Of a DNA stretch of 64,000 nucleotides, positions 28,736 through 37,455 are shown piece after piece. A program made the translations under genes and the position numbers. Location of the stretch: positions 1 to 64,000 of the forward strand of contig JADLHZ010000040.1 of assembly GCA_020848545.1 (NCBI GenBank), read 5' to 3'. This DNA comes from Deltaproteobacteria bacterium (GTDB lineage: Bacteria; Myxococcota; JADLHZ01). Below the pieces are notes generated by a model. It ran no database searches and was not told where the DNA came from. It was given only the letters and a program-made list of their open reading frames with translations. Every line of letters starts with the position of its first letter. Within the stretch, counting starts at the first letter, position 1.

Positions 28736-29887
28736 ATGCGTGTCGTTGCCCACCTCATCCTCTGCTGCTTCCTGCTCGCCACCTTGCACGGGCCAGCGTG
28801 GGCGGCCGAGACGACTGTCCAGACCGGCGACGCCGTCGGCATGCCGCAGACCGATCAGACCCACACCGTGCAGGCCGGCGATACGCTCTGGGATCTCACG
28901 GCGCGCTATCTGCAGAACCCGTGGTACTGGCCGAAGGTCTGGTCGTACAACCCGCAGCTCAGTAACCCGCACTTCATCTACCCGGGCCAGCTCGTCCGCT
29001 TCTTCCCCTCGAACGAGCAGCTCCCGGCGCGCATCGAAGCCAGCGCCGCGCGTGAGATGCCGGGCGACGAGAACGCCGCCGCGGCGACCCAGGAAGGCGA
29101 AGAGACCTCGGAGATCGAAGCCCCGGCGACGAGCGATCCCGGTCAGCGTTATTCGAAGCGATCCGAGGTCACGGTGGCCGGCAACCGCCCGCTCGCCTAC
29201 AACTCGAACCGCGGCATGGTCGTGCAGAACGTGCAGCTCGTCACCGAGAAGGAGCTCAAGGAGTCCGGCGAGCTCACCCACGCGTTCGACGACAAGAAGC
29301 TGCTCTCGTCCTACGACCTCGTCTACCTGAAGTGGAACAAGAAAGAGGCTCGCCCGCAGCAAGGCGTGCCGCTCGTCCTCTACAAGATGATCGAAGAGGT
29401 CGAGCATCCGGTCACCGGCAAAGACGTCGGCTACCTCACGCAGATCACCGGCACGGCCGAGATCTTGGAGGTGCCAGAGGACGAAAAAGAGCTGGTCACC
29501 GCCCGCATCCTGAAGACCTTCGAGCCGATCGAGCGTGGCCAATACGTGGCGCCGCAAAAGGGCCCGCTGCTCGCCGAGCTCAGCGAGACACCGAACGCGC
29601 ACAAGCTCGAAGGCGTCGTCCTGGCGGGCGGCGTCTACTCGAAGGACCTGCTCGGTCAGTTTCACTACGTCTTCGTCGACCGTGGCACGAAGGACGGCGT
29701 GCAGCCCGGCAACAACTTCGTCGTCATGCGCAGCGTCGACGCGTTCATGGACGACGACAAGATTCCGAAGCGCGTCGTCGGCCGGCTGATCGTGGTCGAC
29801 GCCAAGGAGACCGCCTCGCTCGCCCTCGTCACCCAGTCGCTGCGTGACATCGCGCCGGGCGACAAAGTTGAGATGCGGACCAATTAG
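28736..29887 (+). CDS. LysM peptidoglycan-binding exported protein
   Basis: A 383-residue protein. The preferred ATG at 28736 gives a clean Sec signal (MRVVAHLILCCFLLATLHGPAWA). A LysM domain follows (HTVQAGDTLWDLTARYLQNP, ending YPGQLVRFF). The rest is a beta-rich domain of unknown type (GLVLAGGVYSKDLLGQF-like strands, ending in DIAPGDKVEMRTN). A first ATG at 28682 overlapping the FN3 gene's stop would add a poorly charged extension. It should bind cell-wall glycan in the periplasm. Confidence 0.8.
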   Translation: MRVVAHLILCCFLLATLHGPAWAAETTVQTGDAVGMPQTDQTHTVQAGDTLWDLTARYLQNPWYWPKVWSYNPQLSNPHFIYPGQLVRFFPSNEQLPARIEASAAREMPGDENAAAATQEGEETSEIEAPATSDPGQRYSKRSEVTVAGNRPLAYNSNRGMVVQNVQLVTEKELKESGELTHAFDDKKLLSSYDLVYLKWNKKEARPQQGVPLVLYKMIEEVEHPVTGKDVGYLTQITGTAEILEVPEDEKELVTARILKTFEPIERGQYVAPQKGPLLAELSETPNAHKLEGVVLAGGVYSKDLLGQFHYVFVDRGTKDGVQPGNNFVVMRSVDAFMDDDKIPKRVVGRLIVVDAKETASLALVTQSLRDIAPGDKVEMRTN

Positions 29888-29975
29888 GGGCATCCGCGGC
29901 GCTGGGAGGGCCGAAAACGCCTATGATGCCCGCAGCTAGCCCGTTCCACCTGTCTATGGGTACACTTCTCTAGTC

Positions 29976-30446
29976 ATGGCTGAGACTGTCCCCGCAGTTC
30001 CGACGTATCGGCTGACCGCGCCGGGTCTGCTTCGCGATGACGCGCCGCCCCCACAGTACTTCTTCAAGCTGAGCCTGATCGATACGACCATTCAAATTCT
30101 ACCGCGATATCCAATGGTTACGGTAGATTACATGGCACCTGCCACCTTGGATCCGACCCGCGTATTGAGCCCGGGCCCGAGCCCGGCAGCGGCCTTCGCC
30201 TTGCCTCTTCCCCTAGAGAACGTCGGCGGCGTCAGCGTGCTCCGCCCGAGCCCCCGCGTGCCGATCGTCGTCGGCGGACGGACCTTGGGAAGCTTCGGCG
30301 GCGGGGACGGGATTGCCGGCGTCGGCGGCGGCATCAGCCTACGCATCGGTGAGGACGGCCGGAGCGGCATCTTCGGCTCGGTGTTCGGCGCCCCGGTCGT
30401 CGGCGACTTCTCGATCGGCACCCTCTTTCGGCTTGGGGGCCGCTGA
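29976..30446 (+). CDS. Conserved-looking hypothetical protein, Gly/Pro-rich
   Basis: A 156-residue protein I do not recognise. The N-terminal half (YRLTAPGLLRDDAPPPQYFFKLSLIDTTIQILPRY, given here in parts) is polar. The C-terminal half is Gly-rich (GGRTLGSFGGGDG, then GAPVVGDFSIGTLF). There is no signal peptide. It is followed by the next gene with no gap, so the two may form an operon. Confidence 0.5.
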   Translation: MAETVPAVPTYRLTAPGLLRDDAPPPQYFFKLSLIDTTIQILPRYPMVTVDYMAPATLDPTRVLSPGPSPAAAFALPLPLENVGGVSVLRPSPRVPIVVGGRTLGSFGGGDGIAGVGGGISLRIGEDGRSGIFGSVFGAPVVGDFSIGTLFRLGGR

Positions 30447-31250
30447 ATGCCGCCGGTCAGCAATCAGCAGCCGGTGCGCCTGCGCGACCTGCGCGACACG
30501 GCGGTGCCGCGCGACAAGAGCGAAGTGCGCGCGCCAACGCGGCGGCCGAAGTTCGAAGACTCGCTGAAGCACGAAAAGGCCGGCGAGGTCGTCGGTGAAT
30601 TTCCGCCGAAGTTCGATAAGGGCTTATCGAAGCAAACGCTCAAGCGCTCCGCGCTGCAAGTGGCGACCGAGCGCCAGCAGCCGCGCCAGGCTGTCGCAGC
30701 GTTGATGGCGAGAGAAGGCATCTCGACCTCGACGAAGTGGGGCTCGACCCTGAAAAAAGCGCCCGTGTTCGGCGCTGGCGCGAGCGGCGACAAGAGCGAC
30801 AAGGACAAGACCGACGACGCGAAGGTCGAAGAGAAGAAGCCGGCGTGGATGATGCTCGCCGGCGACAGCCCCGAGGACAAAGCGAACCTCGCCTTCGCCG
30901 ATCGGATCAAGCGCCTGCGCGATCAGCAGAAGGAGCTGAAGGACCTCGACAAGTTCAGCAAGACCGTCGACGGATTCTCGACGCTCGATCAGCACATGCG
31001 CGCCAACGACAAGCGCGTGCTGCAGGAGGCGGGACGCATCGAGCGCTCGTCCGAGAAGCAGCTGCTCGGCAGCGGCAACAAAGAGTCGATGAACCTCGAG
31101 CTGATGAAGAAAGAGATGGCGATGAACCAGGCGCTGAACATGCAGTACCTGGCGTTGCAGGACAAACTGCAGCGCGGCTTGACGTCGCTGTTGTCGAACT
31201 TGTTGAAGACGCGATCGGAAGCGACGAAGAACGCGATCTCGCAGGCCTAA
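30447..31250 (+). CDS. Charged helical protein, function unknown
   Basis: A 267-residue hydrophilic protein with Arg/Lys-rich N terminus (RLRDLRDTAVPRDKSEVR) and long helices at residues about 155-267 (LAFADRIKRLRDQQKELKDL; MKKEMAMNQALNMQYLALQD). The helical C-terminal part resembles secretion-apparatus or filament-like proteins, but I cannot assign it. The ATG directly follows the previous stop. The stop overlaps, tail to tail, that of the enoyl-reductase-like gene. Confidence 0.55.
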   Translation: MPPVSNQQPVRLRDLRDTAVPRDKSEVRAPTRRPKFEDSLKHEKAGEVVGEFPPKFDKGLSKQTLKRSALQVATERQQPRQAVAALMAREGISTSTKWGSTLKKAPVFGAGASGDKSDKDKTDDAKVEEKKPAWMMLAGDSPEDKANLAFADRIKRLRDQQKELKDLDKFSKTVDGFSTLDQHMRANDKRVLQEAGRIERSSEKQLLGSGNKESMNLELMKKEMAMNQALNMQYLALQDKLQRGLTSLLSNLLKTRSEATKNAISQA

Positions 31251-32437
31251 CGCTTGGGCGTGACATCGACCTTCAGGCCCGCCCTGCGCAGCCGATCCGC
31301 CAACACCTCGCCGATTCCGCTCGCCGGCGTGAGGACGCCGTAGCGCTCGGGGAGGTCGCGGCCTTCGGCCAACGCGAGCGCCGATTCGCCCAAGAAGCGC
31401 ACGGTCGCCCAGTTGCCGGGATCGCCCTGGCCGGAGAGCTCGACCCACACTTCGCCGCCGCTGTCGCCGGTGCCGAGGAGCGTGGTCCGAAAGAAGCCGT
31501 TCTCGATCGCCGCCTCGCTCGGGCCGACGCCGGGCTTCGGGCCGACCTTCTCGAGCAAGCGCCGGGTGAGCGGCCGCGACACGAGCGCGTTGATCGCCGC
31601 GAGCCCCGCGGTCATCGCCAGCGCCGCCGCCCGCGACTTCGACGCCTGATACTCCTGGTAGACGAAGTCTTCGCCGTAGCCCTGCCCCTCGGCGGTGAGC
31701 AGGCTGTGTGATCGCCGCACGACGCGGGTGTTGATCGTGCCCATGACGAAGGGCGAGACCCAGCGATCGAGCTTCGCGTGCCGAAACACCGAGCGCACGT
31801 CGCGCGACTCCTTCTCGACGCGGGCGTTCGGCCGTGGCCCTTCGCTCAGCAAGAAGGGCAACGCCATGCGCCGCTGCTCGCCGGTCTCGCCAAAGTTGAG
31901 CATCGTCGCGAAGCTGCCGCCGTTGACGCCGCCCTTTATGGTAAAGAACGCCTCGACCTTCCGGCACGCTTCACCGTGGCTCCGGCGCAAGGTGGTCGCC
32001 GCGAGGAAGGCGCCGAGATCGGAAGGCACCGAGTCGAAGCCGCAGAACGGTACGATCTTCACCCGCTTCTGGCGCGCGGCGTGGTGGTGCTTGTCGATCA
32101 TGTCGCGCACCCAAGCGGTCTCGCCGGTGATGTCCGCGTAGTGGGCGCCATGGGCGACGCACGCATCGACGACCGGCGTGCCGTAACGGGCGTAGGGCCC
32201 GGCGGTCGTCACGACCACGCGCGCCGCCGCCGCCATGCGATCGATCGCCGCGTGATCTTCGCTCGCCGCTTCGATGATCCCGACGTCGCGCCCGAGCGTG
32301 CTGGCGACGGCCTCGAGCTTCTTCTTGCTGCGGCCGGCGATGGCGAGGCGCAGCCCGTGATCCTTCGCGAGGTATTTTGCCGTGCGCGCGCCGGTGAAGC
32401 CGCTCGCGCCGAACACGACGATATCGTACTTGCTCAT
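31247..32437 (-). CDS. Saccharopine dehydrogenase-like/trans-acting enoyl reductase
   Basis: A 396-residue protein with an N-terminal Rossmann NAD(P) site (VVFGASGFTGARTAKYLA) and family motifs TTAGPYARYGTPVVDAC, DITGETAWV and PFCGFDSVPSDLG. It is typical of the saccharopine dehydrogenase-like group, including mycobacterial trans-acting enoyl reductase used in lipid synthesis. A reductase role on a lipid substrate is plausible. It is the last gene of an apparent operon with rnc and mnmA; the 4 bp overlap with rnc (32434-32437) couples them. Confidence 0.85.
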   Translation of the reverse strand: MSKYDIVVFGASGFTGARTAKYLAKDHGLRLAIAGRSKKKLEAVASTLGRDVGIIEAASEDHAAIDRMAAAARVVVTTAGPYARYGTPVVDACVAHGAHYADITGETAWVRDMIDKHHHAARQKRVKIVPFCGFDSVPSDLGAFLAATTLRRSHGEACRKVEAFFTIKGGVNGGSFATMLNFGETGEQRRMALPFLLSEGPRPNARVEKESRDVRSVFRHAKLDRWVSPFVMGTINTRVVRRSHSLLTAEGQGYGEDFVYQEYQASKSRAAALAMTAGLAAINALVSRPLTRRLLEKVGPKPGVGPSEAAIENGFFRTTLLGTGDSGGEVWVELSGQGDPGNWATVRFLGESALALAEGRDLPERYGVLTPASGIGEVLADRLRRAGLKVDVTPKR

Positions 32438-33123
32438 GGTTCTTCCTTCAGCGCGGTCGGGGGATGCAGCGCGAGCGCGGCGCTGGCCGCCGCCGCTTCG
32501 GCCGCCTTCTTAGACTTGCCTTCGCCGGCGCCGAGCACGCGATCGCCGAGCATCACCTCGCAGCGAAAGCTCCGGTCGTGCTCGGGCCCGCTCTCGCCTT
32601 GCACGCGGTAGGTCGGCACCTTGTGGAACATCTTCTGACAGTAGTGCTGCAGCTCGGTCTTGGGATCGCTGCTCTGCAGGCGCAACTTTGCGATGTCGAC
32701 GTGGCGGCTGACGAACGCTTTGGCCGCGTCGTAGCCGCCGTCCAGGTGGATCGCCGCGACCACGGCCTCGAACGCGTCGGCGAGGAGCGAGCTCTTCGTG
32801 TGGCCGCCGGTCTTCTTCTCACCTTCGCCGAGGCGCAGCGCCGAGCCGAGGTCGAGCGTCCTCGCGTGAGCGGCGAGCGCGTCTTTGTTCACGGCGGTCG
32901 CCCGCAGGCGGCTGAGCTCGCCCTCGTCGGCGCGGGCGTCGTGGGCGTAGAGCAGCTCGGTCAAGATGAGTTGCAAGACGGCGTCGCCCAAGAACTCGAG
33001 CCGCTCGTTGTGCTCCTTCTCGCTCGTCTCGTTGACGATGGACCGATGCGTGAGCGCGAGCCGGAGCAGAGCAGGATCGGCGAACGCGTGGCCGATGCGC
33101 GCCTCGAGATCGTCAGCGGACAA
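32434..33123 (-). CDS. rnc: Ribonuclease III
   Basis: A 229-residue RNase III. The catalytic signature is NERLEFLGDAVLQ, with the second acidic cluster in DAFEAVVAAIHLDGG. A C-terminal dsRNA-binding domain follows (PKTELQHYCQK; FRCEVMLGDRVLGAGEGKSKKAAEAAA, given in parts). It cleaves double-stranded RNA during rRNA processing. Start ATG 33123 overlaps the mnmA stop by 11 bp, placing it in the mnmA operon. Confidence 0.94.
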   Translation of the reverse strand: MSADDLEARIGHAFADPALLRLALTHRSIVNETSEKEHNERLEFLGDAVLQLILTELLYAHDARADEGELSRLRATAVNKDALAAHARTLDLGSALRLGEGEKKTGGHTKSSLLADAFEAVVAAIHLDGGYDAAKAFVSRHVDIAKLRLQSSDPKTELQHYCQKMFHKVPTYRVQGESGPEHDRSFRCEVMLGDRVLGAGEGKSKKAAEAAAASAALALHPPTALKEEP

Positions 33124-34192
33124 AGCCGCCGCCGATGGCCGCGTCGCCCACGTAGAACACCGCCGCTTGCCCGGGCGTCACGGCTTTGGCCGGCTGCAAG
33201 AAGCGCACGCGCGCCTCACTGTCGCTCGTGCACTCGACGAGCGCATCGACCGGATCGCTCCGGTAGCGAAACTTCACCCGCACGCGCTCTTCCGCGCGCG
33301 GCCGCCGCGTCCACTTCGTCTCGATGACCTCGGCCGTGTCGCTGAACAAATCGGCCTCGTCGCCGACGACGACCGCGTTTTCGTCAGGCAGCACGCGCAA
33401 GACGTACTTCGGCGTGGGCCCGAGCGAGCCCAAGCCCTTCCTCTGCCCCACGGTGAAGCCGAAGTAGCCGTCGTGGGCGCCGATGACGCGGCCGTCGTGA
33501 TCGCGGATCTCGCCGACCGTCACACCTTCGGGCGCGTGCCGCTTGACGACGTCGACGTACGAGCCGCCGGCGACGAAGCAGATCTCTTGGCTGTCCGGCT
33601 TGTCGTGGTTCGGCAGTTCGTGCGCCGCCGCGATCTGGCGCACATGGTCCTTGGTCATCTCGGCCAACGGAAAGACGAGGCGCGAGAGCTCCTGCTCCGA
33701 CAAGCCGAAGAGAAAGTACGACTGGTCCTTCGTCTGATCATGCGCGCGCGCCAGCAAAGTCTCGCCGGCGGCGGTGCGCTCGATCTTCGCGTAGTGCCCG
33801 GTGGCCAAGTAGGCGCAGCCGAGGCCGGTCGCTTCCTTCAGCAAGATGTCGAACTTGACGTCCTGGTTGCAGCGCACGCAGGGGTTCGGCGTGCGGCCCG
33901 CGAGGTAGTCCTTCACGAACGGCTCGATGACGCGCTCCTTGAACGCCTGCTCGTAGTCGAAGAGAAAGTACGGGATGTCCAAGAGCTCGCAGACGCGGCG
34001 GGCGTCGTCCATGTCGCGCGGGGTGCAGCAGCCGCCCTTTCGGCCGGCGCGATCGGACGACTTGTACAAGCGCATCGAGATGCCGACGACGTCGTAGCCC
34101 TGCTGCTTCAGGAGCAACGCCGCGACGGAGCTGTCGACGCCGCCGCTCATCGCTACGCAGACGCGCGCGCCTTTTTCGAGCTCCTGCTTCAC
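33113..34192 (-). CDS. mnmA: tRNA-specific 2-thiouridylase MnmA
   Basis: A 359-residue PP-loop ATPase (VAMSGGVDSS, about residues 13-22). The two active-site Cys are visible: C105 in NPCVRCN and C205 in QEICFVAG. Other family blocks are GHYAKI and QRKGLG. It inserts sulfur at C2 of the wobble uridine of tRNA, receiving sulfur from a cysteine desulfurase relay. The upstream gene is a cysteine desulfurase whose stop overlaps this GTG start (34189-34192), a direct sulfur donor-acceptor pairing. Confidence 0.95.
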   Translation of the reverse strand: MKQELEKGARVCVAMSGGVDSSVAALLLKQQGYDVVGISMRLYKSSDRAGRKGGCCTPRDMDDARRVCELLDIPYFLFDYEQAFKERVIEPFVKDYLAGRTPNPCVRCNQDVKFDILLKEATGLGCAYLATGHYAKIERTAAGETLLARAHDQTKDQSYFLFGLSEQELSRLVFPLAEMTKDHVRQIAAAHELPNHDKPDSQEICFVAGGSYVDVVKRHAPEGVTVGEIRDHDGRVIGAHDGYFGFTVGQRKGLGSLGPTPKYVLRVLPDENAVVVGDEADLFSDTAEVIETKWTRRPRAEERVRVKFRYRSDPVDALVECTSDSEARVRFLQPAKAVTPGQAAVFYVGDAAIGGGFVR

Positions 34193-35289
34193 GCGCCCCG
34201 CTCTGCCACTTCCCCGCGGCGTTTGCCAACGGAATCTGCGAGGAGCGCGACCAAGCGATCGAGGTCCTCTGGCCGCTCGTCGCCGGAGAAGCTCACGCGG
34301 AAGACCTCGATCGCCCGTTCGCGAGAGAGCCCGAGCGCGGTCAGGACGCTCGACGGCTCGTTCGTATGCGCCGAGCACGCGGCGCCGCTCGCGATCTGCA
34401 CGCCGAGCGCATCGAGATCTTCGACGAGCGCGCGGGCCGGGACACCCAAAGCCAACGCCGCCGTCACGCCCGGAGCGCGCCGGCGATCGGCGGCGATGAC
34501 GCGCATGCCCGGGATCGTCGCGAGCCCCGCCTCGAAGCGGCGCGTCGCTTCGGCCAAGCGGGCTTCGCGCTGATCGTCGGCGAGGTAGGCCGTGAGCGCC
34601 CGAGCAAAGCCGGCGGCGAGCGCGACCGCTTCGGTGCCGGCGCGCAGCTCGTGCTCCTGCGGACCACCGCGGACGAGCGGCACGAAGGGATGGCCCCTTC
34701 GGAGCAGGAGCGCGCCGGCGCCGGGTGGCCCGCCGATCTTGTGGCTCGACAAGCACAGCGCCGTCACGCGCGGCTCGGCCCACGCTGCGCGCGCATAGAG
34801 CGTGGCCTGCGCAGCGTCGACGACGAGCGGTGCGCCAGCCGCGAGCGCGCACAGATCGCCGAGCGACGCCCGCATGCCGGTCTCGTGGTTGACGAGGGCG
34901 CATGCGACGAGCCCACCCGCGAGCGAGCTTGGATCCGGACGCCCGTCGTGGTCGTAGGCGAAGGTGAAGGCGCCATCGCCGAGCGCGTCGTAGAGCGACG
35001 GATGCTCGTAACGGGAGCACAGCGGCGGCGCTGGGCGGCCGGGCGAGCGTAGACCGAAGATGGCGAGCGCCAACGCTTCGGTGGTGCCCGAAACGAAGAC
35101 GACTTCGTCCGGGTGGGCGCCGAGCGCTTGCGCCACTTCGGCCCGGGCTTCGCGGAGGATTTTGCGTGCCCGGCGGCCCTCCTGGTGCACGCTCGACGGG
35201 TTGAGGGGCCCCTCGGCGTAGAGCTCGCGCATCCGCTGGCGGGCGGCACCGACCAGGCTCTCTGCCGAGGCGAACGCATCGAAGTACAT
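34189..35289 (-). CDS. Cysteine desulfurase (NifS/IscS family)
   Basis: A 366-residue PLP enzyme. The PLP Lys is K184 (SSHKIGG), the cofactor region includes VNHETGMR and VVDAAQATLY, and the persulfide Cys is C305 in GAACSAHTNE. It converts cysteine to alanine and a persulfide, likely passed to MnmA, whose GTG overlaps its stop. It lacks the long C-terminal tail of full IscS, so it is a short-type enzyme. Start ATG 35289 is MYFDAFASAE. Confidence 0.9.
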   Translation of the reverse strand: MYFDAFASAESLVGAARQRMRELYAEGPLNPSSVHQEGRRARKILREARAEVAQALGAHPDEVVFVSGTTEALALAIFGLRSPGRPAPPLCSRYEHPSLYDALGDGAFTFAYDHDGRPDPSSLAGGLVACALVNHETGMRASLGDLCALAAGAPLVVDAAQATLYARAAWAEPRVTALCLSSHKIGGPPGAGALLLRRGHPFVPLVRGGPQEHELRAGTEAVALAAGFARALTAYLADDQREARLAEATRRFEAGLATIPGMRVIAADRRRAPGVTAALALGVPARALVEDLDALGVQIASGAACSAHTNEPSSVLTALGLSRERAIEVFRVSFSGDERPEDLDRLVALLADSVGKRRGEVAERGA

Positions 35290-35321
35290 CGGAAAAGTTT
35301 CTCTCGACCTCGTTGCGCCGC

Positions 35322-35327
35322 TACAAT
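35322..35327 (+). promoter_or_regulatory. Probable -10 box for the MshEN-domain gene
   Basis: TACAAT is a strong -10 match 32 bp before the ATG at 35360, in the divergent gap with the cysteine desulfurase. No clear -35 is seen at 16-18 bp spacing, so the call is tentative. Confidence 0.35.
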
Positions 35328-35359
35328 AGCCGGGGGCTCGCGCACAACGGCCACATTGA

Positions 35360-36541
35360 ATGGACCAAAAGTACAACCTGGAACAAGAGCTCGTCGCTCG
35401 CCGTTTGCTCACGGTCGATGCGCTCGCCGACGCCAAGATGACGGCGGCCGCGTCCGGTGAGCCTTTGGTCGAGGCCCTGCTCGAGCGCCGCCTCATCGCC
35501 GAAGAGACCTTGCTCGACCTCTTTCACCAGCGCCTCGGCTTTCCGCTGGTCGACGACAACTACTTCGACAAGCTGGAGCCGGCGACCCTGCAGTTGATCC
35601 CGCGCGACCTGGCGGTCAAAGCGCGCGTGCTGCCGCTCTACCGTTCGAACGACAAGCTCTTCGTCGCCGCCGTCGATCCCCTGAGCCCGGCGCTGGCCGA
35701 GGTCGCTTACGCCATCGGCCATCAGCTCATCGTCTGCGTGGCGCGGCCGTCGTCGATCCTGCGCGCGTTGAGCCTGCGCTACCGTGCTGCCGATCTCTTG
35801 CGGAAGGCGCCGAAGCAGAAGGCGACCGTCGAGCCGATCATCGACCTCGATCGGCCGAAAGAGCGGCCGGCGGAGCTGATGACGGAGCGCCCGAAGGCCC
35901 AGGTCGCGCGCCCAGATCCCCTGCCCGCGTTGCCGTCGCTCGCTCCGGAGAAGGCCACGGCCCCGGTGCTCGACCCGGACAATTCTCTCACCGATCTCTT
36001 TCGCCACACGCCGCCGACCGTGCAGCAGCGGCCGCAGACGAAGCGCGTCCCAGGGCCCGACGACTTCGAGCGTGCGCGCGTCGAGATTAGGAACGCCCCG
36101 GATCGTGACACGGTCGGGCGCATCGTCTCGCTCTTCGTCGCCCGATACTTCGCCCGGGTCGTCATGCTGGCGCACAAGCAACAGATGCTCTTTGGCTGGC
36201 AGTCGGTCGGCACCGATCTCAGCCCGACGCGGCTGAAGGGCGTCATCGTGCCCTTGCACCTGCCGAGCGTTTTTCAACACATCGTGCAGAACCGGACTTA
36301 TCACATCGGCAAGATCGAACCGAACATGATCAACTCGGCCTTCTTGGCAGCGATCGGAGATCAGCAGGCCGGCCACGCCCTGCTCGTTCCGATCATGGTC
36401 GAGAAGCGGGTCGCCACCGTTCTTTATGCCGATACCGCGGGCGCCCCGGCGCCGAACGCGGATCTCTCGCTCGTCTATCGCTTGTGCGAGGAAGCCGGCA
36501 TGGGGCTCTCGGCGCTGATTCGTCAGAAGCGCGGCGGCTGA
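35360..36541 (+). CDS. MshEN/GspE N-terminal domain protein with GAF-like C terminus
   Basis: A 393-residue protein. Residues about 1-150 match the N-terminal domain of type II secretion/pilus ATPases (LLTVDALADAKMTAAASGEPLVEALL..., then AAVDPLSPALAEVAYAIG); such MshEN domains can bind c-di-GMP. No ATPase follows. A Pro/Arg-rich linker (about 150-235) leads to a GAF-like domain (ALLVPIMVEKRVATVLYAD). The pairing suggests a regulatory sensor. It is separated from the mnmA operon by a divergent promoter region. Confidence 0.7.
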   Translation: MDQKYNLEQELVARRLLTVDALADAKMTAAASGEPLVEALLERRLIAEETLLDLFHQRLGFPLVDDNYFDKLEPATLQLIPRDLAVKARVLPLYRSNDKLFVAAVDPLSPALAEVAYAIGHQLIVCVARPSSILRALSLRYRAADLLRKAPKQKATVEPIIDLDRPKERPAELMTERPKAQVARPDPLPALPSLAPEKATAPVLDPDNSLTDLFRHTPPTVQQRPQTKRVPGPDDFERARVEIRNAPDRDTVGRIVSLFVARYFARVVMLAHKQQMLFGWQSVGTDLSPTRLKGVIVPLHLPSVFQHIVQNRTYHIGKIEPNMINSAFLAAIGDQQAGHALLVPIMVEKRVATVLYADTAGAPAPNADLSLVYRLCEEAGMGLSALIRQKRGG

Positions 36542-36858
36542 CGCCCAAAGCGAAAATCTCACGTCCTACCGCCATTTGCCGACTTCCCCACAAGTTATCC
36601 ACAGGCAAAACTGAGAATTTCGTTGGCACAACGCGTCAGAGCCGCGTGCGACATTTGAGCGTGACGATTCAATGACGACGGGTAAGCGGTCGGAATCATT
36701 TCGATTTTTCGTGTACATTTTTTGGACAGTGGCGCAACAAGGCTAGGTAATCGCAGAAGTTTTGCGCAGCGCGTCTCAAATGCACACAAGGCTTGCGCGC
36801 GTCTGTGGATAGTTTTTCTGGGTTTGCTCTTGACACCCTTATTTGCGAGCAACGTCTC
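36542..36858. other. AT-richer non-coding stretch with two DnaA-box matches
   Basis: No supported gene. It contains TTATCCACA (36595-36603), a perfect DnaA-box consensus, and TGTGGATAG (36804-36812), the reverse complement of CTATCCACA with one mismatch. Between them lies the AT-richest tract in the region (around 36690-36725, with TTTCGATTTTTCGTGTACAT). Two boxes are fewer than usual at an origin, so this is a candidate regulatory or origin-like site only. Confidence 0.4.
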
Positions 36859-36869
36859 AAATGGCGCCC
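36859..36869. repeat. Distal copy of 11-bp direct repeat (candidate att site)
   Basis: AAATGGCGCCC, identical to 38111-38121 at the 3' end of tRNA-Arg. It marks the far edge of a segment holding a recombinase remnant and higBA. It resembles an integration target-site duplication but is short and could occur by chance. Confidence 0.45.
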
Positions 36870-36876
36870 GCCATTT

Positions 36877-37113
36877 TCACGTCGCTGCCCCCCGTCCGCT
36901 CGTCCACCGACCAGCTTCGGCAGCGCTGGGCGGGCGCGCAGCACATCGGCGCGCAGCAATCTTCTTGTTCAACGCGGCGAGCTTTCCTTCGAGCCCGGCG
37001 AGACCCTCGCGGACGCCGGCTGACGTGTCGCCAGCCGCCACGAAGTCGATCAGCTTCTCGAACTGGCGGTGGGTCCCCCCTCGCTCGCACCGTAGCGCTT
37101 TCGTCCCCTACTG
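36877..37113 (-). pseudogene. Decayed serine recombinase C-terminal fragment
   Basis: On the minus strand, reading from about 37113 down to the stop at 36877, one frame gives KALRCERGGTHRQFEKLI, followed by DFVAAG and the helix VREGLAGLEGKLAALNKKIA. This matches the coiled-coil end that follows the zinc-ribbon in large serine recombinases. The upstream catalytic domain is absent: a stop precedes it and a further frameshift may follow. The remaining fragment cannot be functional. The assignment rests on the coiled-coil pattern only. Confidence 0.35.
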
Positions 37114-37414
37114 ACGGGGTCCCGTTGCTCCAGCTCAGCTCGACGCCGGCCGCGCTCAACTTCGCGGCGAGCGGAGCGTTGTGGCACCGCGCCTGCAGCG
37201 TTTGGGCAGGAGTACCGTTCTAAACTTCAACGGCGGCCGAGGTCCGAATGGTGCCCGATGACTCGAAGGTGTTCGTGGGTCCCGCGGCGGATACCCGAAT
37301 TGAAAAGGCGTTCAATGGTTGGAGGCGATCCGTCGGCAGCGGCCTTGGCGCGCGGGCGGTCGGATACGCAATGTGCTGGCGTAGACATCGCAGTGCGTTA
37401 GATGCGGGCGAAGC

Positions 37415-37447
37415 ATACCTTGTTTGGGTATACCTGACTGTGGTATA
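37415..37447. promoter_or_regulatory. Candidate higBA operator/promoter
   Basis: ATACC and GGTAT half-sites repeat with a 15-bp period: ATACC at 37415 and 37430, GGTAT at 37427 and 37442. TATACC/GGTATA (37429-37434, 37442-37447) forms a perfect 6-bp inverted repeat with a 7-bp spacer. It overlaps TTGTTT (37420) and TATATA (37444), which could be -35 and -10 with an 18-bp spacer. HigA-type antitoxins autorepress through such sites. The start codon lies about 12 bp after the -10, so the mRNA may be leaderless. Confidence 0.55.
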
Positions 37448-37455
37448 TATCTCCT

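Noticed and set aside
36542-36858. Confident chromosomal origin call
   Set aside because: Only two DnaA-box matches and no dnaA/dnaN neighbour; reported as a candidate only.
36722-37114. Plus-strand frames of 76-130 residues in the tRNA-Arg island
   Set aside because: No motifs or ribosome sites; the better signal on this stretch is the minus-strand recombinase fragment.
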